From Erythrobacter sp. (GTDB taxonomy: Bacteria > Pseudomonadota > Alphaproteobacteria > Sphingomonadales > Sphingomonadaceae): DNA of 8,138 nt. Made by a program: the position numbers and the translations under genes. Of this stretch, positions 5,686 to 8,138 are shown one piece after another (position 1 is the first letter of the stretch; each line of letters begins with the position of its first letter). The stretch lies in the NCBI GenBank assembly GCA_013214365.1, contig JABSPI010000042.1, positions 1 to 8,138 on the forward strand, read 5' to 3'. A model generated the notes under the pieces. That model searched no databases, had not been told where the DNA came from, and was given only the letters and a program-made list of their open reading frames with translations.

Positions 5686-6708
5686 TCACGCCTCGGCAAC
5701 CTCACCGAGCCAATCGAATACGGGCAAACCTTTCGAGGCCAGCCACTGCGCATTGTAAAGCGTCGAGAGATAGCGAAAGCCGGTGTCGCACAAAATCGTT
5801 GCGACCTGCGGATTGGTGTGCCCATCATTGACCAATTGCTGGCCCAGCGCGATCGCACCGGCGACGTTAATCCCGCTCGACAGCCCGAGGCAAAGCCCTT
5901 CCTCGCGCAGCAATTTCTCCACCCAGACCAGCCCCTCTTCGTCGGAAATGCGAAACTGGGTATCGATCGGGGCCCCTTCGAGATTGGCGGTGATCCGGCC
6001 TTGCCCGATCCCCTCCGCCACTGAAGAGCCTTCGCCTTTGAGTTCGCCATTGGCGTAATAATTGTACAGCGCAGCGCCGTGGGGATCGGTCAAAGCGATG
6101 CGGATATCGGGGTTCTTCTCTTTCAGCCCCATGCCCACACCCGCAATCGTACCTCCGGTTCCCGCAGCGCAGGTAAAGCCGTCGATCTTGCCGCCGGTTT
6201 GCTCCCACAATTCGCTTGCCGTGCCGACAATATGGGCGCGGCGATTGGCGGTGTTGTCGAATTGTCCGGCCCACACCGCGCCCTCGGTCTCCTCAGCCAT
6301 GCGGCGCGAGACATGCTGGAAATGGCAAGGGTCGGAATATTTGGTCGGCGGGACCAGCACAAGCCGCGCACCCAGCGCCCGCAAAGTGTCCATTTTCTCC
6401 TTGGACTGATTATCGGGCATGACAATGACGGTCTTGTACCCAAGCGCATTGGCCACCAGTGCAATCCCGATCCCGGTATTGCCGGCCGTGCCTTCGATAA
6501 TCGTGCCGCCGGGCTCCAACTCGCCACGTTCTTCCGCGTCGCGGATCATATAAAGCGCGGCACGATCTTTGACCGAAGACCCGGGATTGGCAAATTCACA
6601 TTTGCCCCAAATGTCGCATCCCGCCGCCGTGCTGGGCCCGGCAAGACGAACCAGCGGCGTGTTGCCAATCAAAGCGAGCGTATCGCCAAAAGCGTGGGTT
6701 ATATTCAT
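5686..6708 (-). CDS. Cysteine synthase-family PLP enzyme (CysK-like)
   Basis: Fold-type II PLP enzyme, probably O-acetylserine sulfhydrylase (O-acetyl-L-serine + sulfide to L-cysteine + acetate), cytoplasmic. The 340 residues contain the family marks: IGNTPLVRL (14-22), the PLP-lysine motif NPGSSVKDR with K47, the substrate loop T74-A-G-N-T78, the phosphate-binding GTGGT (183-187), GEGSSVAEGIGQGRI (225-239) and SSGIN (277-281), where a serine normally contacts the pyridine nitrogen. The loop reads TAGNT rather than the TSGNT of classical CysK and cystathionine beta-synthase, and the protein is longer than E. coli CysK, so it belongs to a separate subgroup often annotated cysteine synthase A in alphaproteobacteria. 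The ATG at 6708 is the only ATG, GTG or TTG start after an in-frame TGA seven codons upstream, though no strong Shine-Dalgarno is visible. Because substrate is not certain, no symbol is given; a related beta-replacement reaction is possible. Confidence 0.9.
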   Translation of the reverse strand: MNITHAFGDTLALIGNTPLVRLAGPSTAAGCDIWGKCEFANPGSSVKDRAALYMIRDAEERGELEPGGTIIEGTAGNTGIGIALVANALGYKTVIVMPDNQSKEKMDTLRALGARLVLVPPTKYSDPCHFQHVSRRMAEETEGAVWAGQFDNTANRRAHIVGTASELWEQTGGKIDGFTCAAGTGGTIAGVGMGLKEKNPDIRIALTDPHGAALYNYYANGELKGEGSSVAEGIGQGRITANLEGAPIDTQFRISDEEGLVWVEKLLREEGLCLGLSSGINVAGAIALGQQLVNDGHTNPQVATILCDTGFRYLSTLYNAQWLASKGLPVFDWLGEVAEA

Positions 6709-6845
6709 GAAGACGGGATTAGAGCTTCACCAGCGCAGCGGCAACCAAGTTTGATTTTGGCGCGCCGAACAAAGGCTTTGCGGCCCATTTCGCGCCGATG
6801 CTTTTGGCCCAACACTATCTTGCGGCGCCAGCGGCACCTGGTGAC

Positions 6846-7163
6846 TTAGTCTTCGGGTGCCAGCGTGACTTTAAGACCGTCCAGTTCCCCCGTCAGCGGG
6901 ATCTGGCATGACAGGCGCGAGGTGTCCTTGCGGTGATCAGAAGATTCCAGCAGGTCATCCTCATCCTCGGTCATTTCGGGCATGCCGGCTGAGCCTCCTT
7001 CGTCAATATAGACGTGGCAGGTCGCGCAGCTGCAGCAGCCGCCGCACAGCGCCAGCAATTCGTCAAAACCATTGTCACGGATGGCCTCCATAACGGTCAG
7101 GCCATCTTCGACGTCGATTTCGCTCGTTTCGCCTTCACGATTGGTGACGACCAGCTTGGGCAT
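6846..7163 (-). CDS. Adrenodoxin-type [2Fe-2S] ferredoxin
   Basis: Small cytoplasmic electron carrier of 105 residues with the plant/adrenodoxin ferredoxin fold. The cluster ligands follow the adrenodoxin spacing: C40-x5-C46-x2-C49 in CGGCCSCATCHVYID, plus C86 in RLSCQI. The acidic segment MPEMTEDEDDLLE (about 61-73) matches the reductase/P450 interaction helix of adrenodoxins. I start at ATG 7163 rather than the in-frame TTG at 7172, because AGAGGA sits 10 nt before the ATG but only 1 nt before the TTG. No reductase, P450 or Isc gene is in the window, so its partner is unknown; alphaproteobacterial relatives serve in Fe-S assembly or P450 systems. Two extra cysteines (C43, C44) lie inside the ligand loop. 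It is on the same strand as the cysteine synthase, 137 bp upstream of it, and divergent from the glycosylase. Confidence 0.93.
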   Translation of the reverse strand: MPKLVVTNREGETSEIDVEDGLTVMEAIRDNGFDELLALCGGCCSCATCHVYIDEGGSAGMPEMTEDEDDLLESSDHRKDTSRLSCQIPLTGELDGLKVTLAPED

Positions 7164-7239
7164 GGGCTTCAAATCCTCTTTAGCAAGTTTGAGCGCGAGG
7201 CGCGGGTGCCTTGGGCGCTTGGAAATTCACCTCGTTCAG

Positions 7240-7270
7240 CTAGGAGTTTCCATTGCGTATGGCAACCTAG
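7240..7270. promoter_or_regulatory. Imperfect inverted repeat just upstream of the glycosylase RBS
   Basis: CTAGG-AG-TTTCCAT, loop TGCGT, then ATGGCAACCTAG. The arms pair over 11 positions with one mismatch and a 2-nt bulge. It ends at the bases of the AGAGGA ribosome-binding site of the 7282 gene, in the 118-bp divergent region shared with the ferredoxin gene. It may be an operator for one or both genes, or a leader hairpin that masks the Shine-Dalgarno. Confidence 0.4.
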
Positions 7271-7281
7271 AGGAATGAACA

Positions 7282-7899
7282 ATGGGGCTGAGCGCTCAAA
7301 TTATCCAAGATGAAATGGATGCGTTGGCCCGCAAGGATATGCGCGTGCACGAACAATTGGCGCGCATTGGCTATCCCGCGCCGCGATTGCGCCCGCGCGG
7401 GTACAAAACCCTGCTGCGCACGATTGTGGGGCAACAAGTCTCGGTAGCGGCGGCGACATCCATGTGGGCCAAGCTGGAGGCCGAATTGGGCGAGGCATTC
7501 ACCCCTGCCTGCCTGCTTTCGCGTGATTTCGACACTTTGCGCGCCTGCGGTTTGTCGCGCCAGAAACAGGGTTATGCGCGCAGCCTGTGCGAATTGGTAG
7601 AGGCCGGCTCGATCGATTTTGATGCGCTGCCAGCCGATGACGAGGAAGCGATCGCGCAGCTTACCGCTATCAAGGGGATTGGGCGCTGGTCAGCCGAGAT
7701 ATACCTGCTGTTTGCCGAAGGGCGCCGCGACATCTGGCCGGCGGGTGATCTGGCGGTGCAGGAAGGGGTCAAACGGCTGCTTGACCTACCGGAACGCCCC
7801 AAAGAGAAACAGACTCGCGAAATTGGAGAGCAATGGTCTCCGCATCGCGGGGCGATGGCGATCTTCACCTGGCATTTTTATGCCAATCCGGCGCTCTAA
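7282..7899 (+). CDS. DNA-3-methyladenine glycosylase (AlkA-like, HhH-GPD)
   Basis: Base-excision repair enzyme that removes alkylated purines such as 3-methyladenine from DNA. The 205-residue protein has the HhH-GPD core: TIVGQQVSVAAAT (47-59), a helix-hairpin-helix with LTAIKGIGRWSAE (127-139), and the catalytic aspartate D156 in WPAGDLAVQEGV; the C-terminal WSPHRGAMAIFTWHF is typical of the AlkA family. It lacks the N-terminal TATA-like domain of E. coli AlkA (282 residues), so it resembles the short bacterial and yeast Mag1-type enzymes. The ATG at 7282 has AGAGGA 7 nt upstream; a nearby ATG at 7275 opens only a short out-of-frame ORF. It is divergent from the ferredoxin gene. No Ada box or oxidative demethylase gene is visible, so inducibility is unknown. 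Confidence 0.93.
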   Translation: MGLSAQIIQDEMDALARKDMRVHEQLARIGYPAPRLRPRGYKTLLRTIVGQQVSVAAATSMWAKLEAELGEAFTPACLLSRDFDTLRACGLSRQKQGYARSLCELVEAGSIDFDALPADDEEAIAQLTAIKGIGRWSAEIYLLFAEGRRDIWPAGDLAVQEGVKRLLDLPERPKEKQTREIGEQWSPHRGAMAIFTWHFYANPAL

Positions 7900-8091
7900 T
7901 CCGCGCGAAGAAACAAGCACGCTTTGCAAGCTTGCATCGCATTTTCCCATCTTGAAAAGCAAACGATCCGTTCTTCCCGGCGAAACGCCATTATGGCTCG
8001 ACAAAGCGCCCTTGTTCCGCACTCCCGCTGGTGTAGTGAGTGTCTAACACACCAATCGTGCAAAACGGATCAGCAAAAGAGAGGAAACACC

Positions 8092-8138
8092 GTGCCCCAT
8101 TTCGCAAAATCGGCCCGTCTGCTCGCCACTACGGCAGC
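8092..8138 (+). CDS. Start of an unidentified, probably exported protein (partial)
   Basis: A GTG at 8092 opens a frame to the window edge encoding MPHFAKSARLLATTA. AGAGGA lies 8 nt upstream, an excellent Shine-Dalgarno, which decides the start. The short N-terminal region with K and R followed by a hydrophobic, Ala/Leu-rich run looks like the beginning of a signal peptide. Only 15 codons are present, so no function can be given. The 192 bp between this and the glycosylase gene shows no clear -10/-35 pair; a 12-bp palindrome TGCAAGCTTGCA lies at 7925-7936. Confidence 0.6.
   Translation, partial: MPHFAKSARLLATTA

Noticed and set aside
6709..6845. GGTGCC/GGCGCC hairpin after the ferredoxin gene as a terminator
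   Set aside because: Short stem with a wobble pair, a 3-nt loop and no U-tract.
7164..7172. TTG at 7172 as the ferredoxin start
   Set aside because: The AGAGGA is only 1 nt before it, while the ATG at 7163 has proper spacing.
7925..7936. 12-bp palindrome TGCAAGCTTGCA after the glycosylase gene
   Set aside because: No loop and no T-run, so not an intrinsic terminator; a single short palindrome with no partner is weak evidence of an operator.

Overview
The window is a GC-rich bacterial chromosome segment carrying the 5' end of a division and cell wall (dcw) cluster. Gene content, protein sequence style and heavy use of 4-bp gene overlaps suggest an alphaproteobacterium, most likely Sphingomonadales (Erythrobacter/Altererythrobacter-like). 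This placement is judged from recalled family resemblance, not from a search.

Left half (1-4592, all minus strand, transcribed right to left): mraZ, rsmH (mraW), ftsL, ftsI and the first 211 codons of murE, which runs off the left edge. Every junction is a stop/start overlap (ATGA three times, GTGA once), so the five genes form one translationally coupled unit. MraZ is the operon's own DNA-binding regulator, RsmH methylates 16S rRNA, FtsL and FtsI are inner-membrane divisome proteins that drive septal peptidoglycan synthesis, and MurE makes peptidoglycan precursor in the cytoplasm.

Centre (4593-5196): 604 bp with no convincing gene. It holds an AT-rich island with a perfect TATAAT on both strands, two pairs of TGGGA-type MraZ boxes facing each other, a 16-bp direct repeat 77 bp apart and a perfect 8-bp-stem hairpin. 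It is probably the mraZ control region and is the most interesting non-coding stretch here.

Right half: continuing on the minus strand are a small unrecognised single-pass membrane protein (5197-5592), a PLP-dependent cysteine synthase-family protein (5686-6708) and an adrenodoxin-type [2Fe-2S] ferredoxin (6846-7163, start corrected to an ATG). Divergently on the plus strand is a short AlkA-type 3-methyladenine DNA glycosylase (7282-7899). The first 15 codons of a further plus-strand gene begin at a GTG at 8092 and look like the start of an exported protein.

I found no new multi-gene system, mobile element, tRNA/rRNA or CRISPR. The unusual signals are the architecture of the mraZ control region and a series of in-frame tandem duplications at the ends of four dcw genes, one of which duplicates the murE ribosome-binding site.
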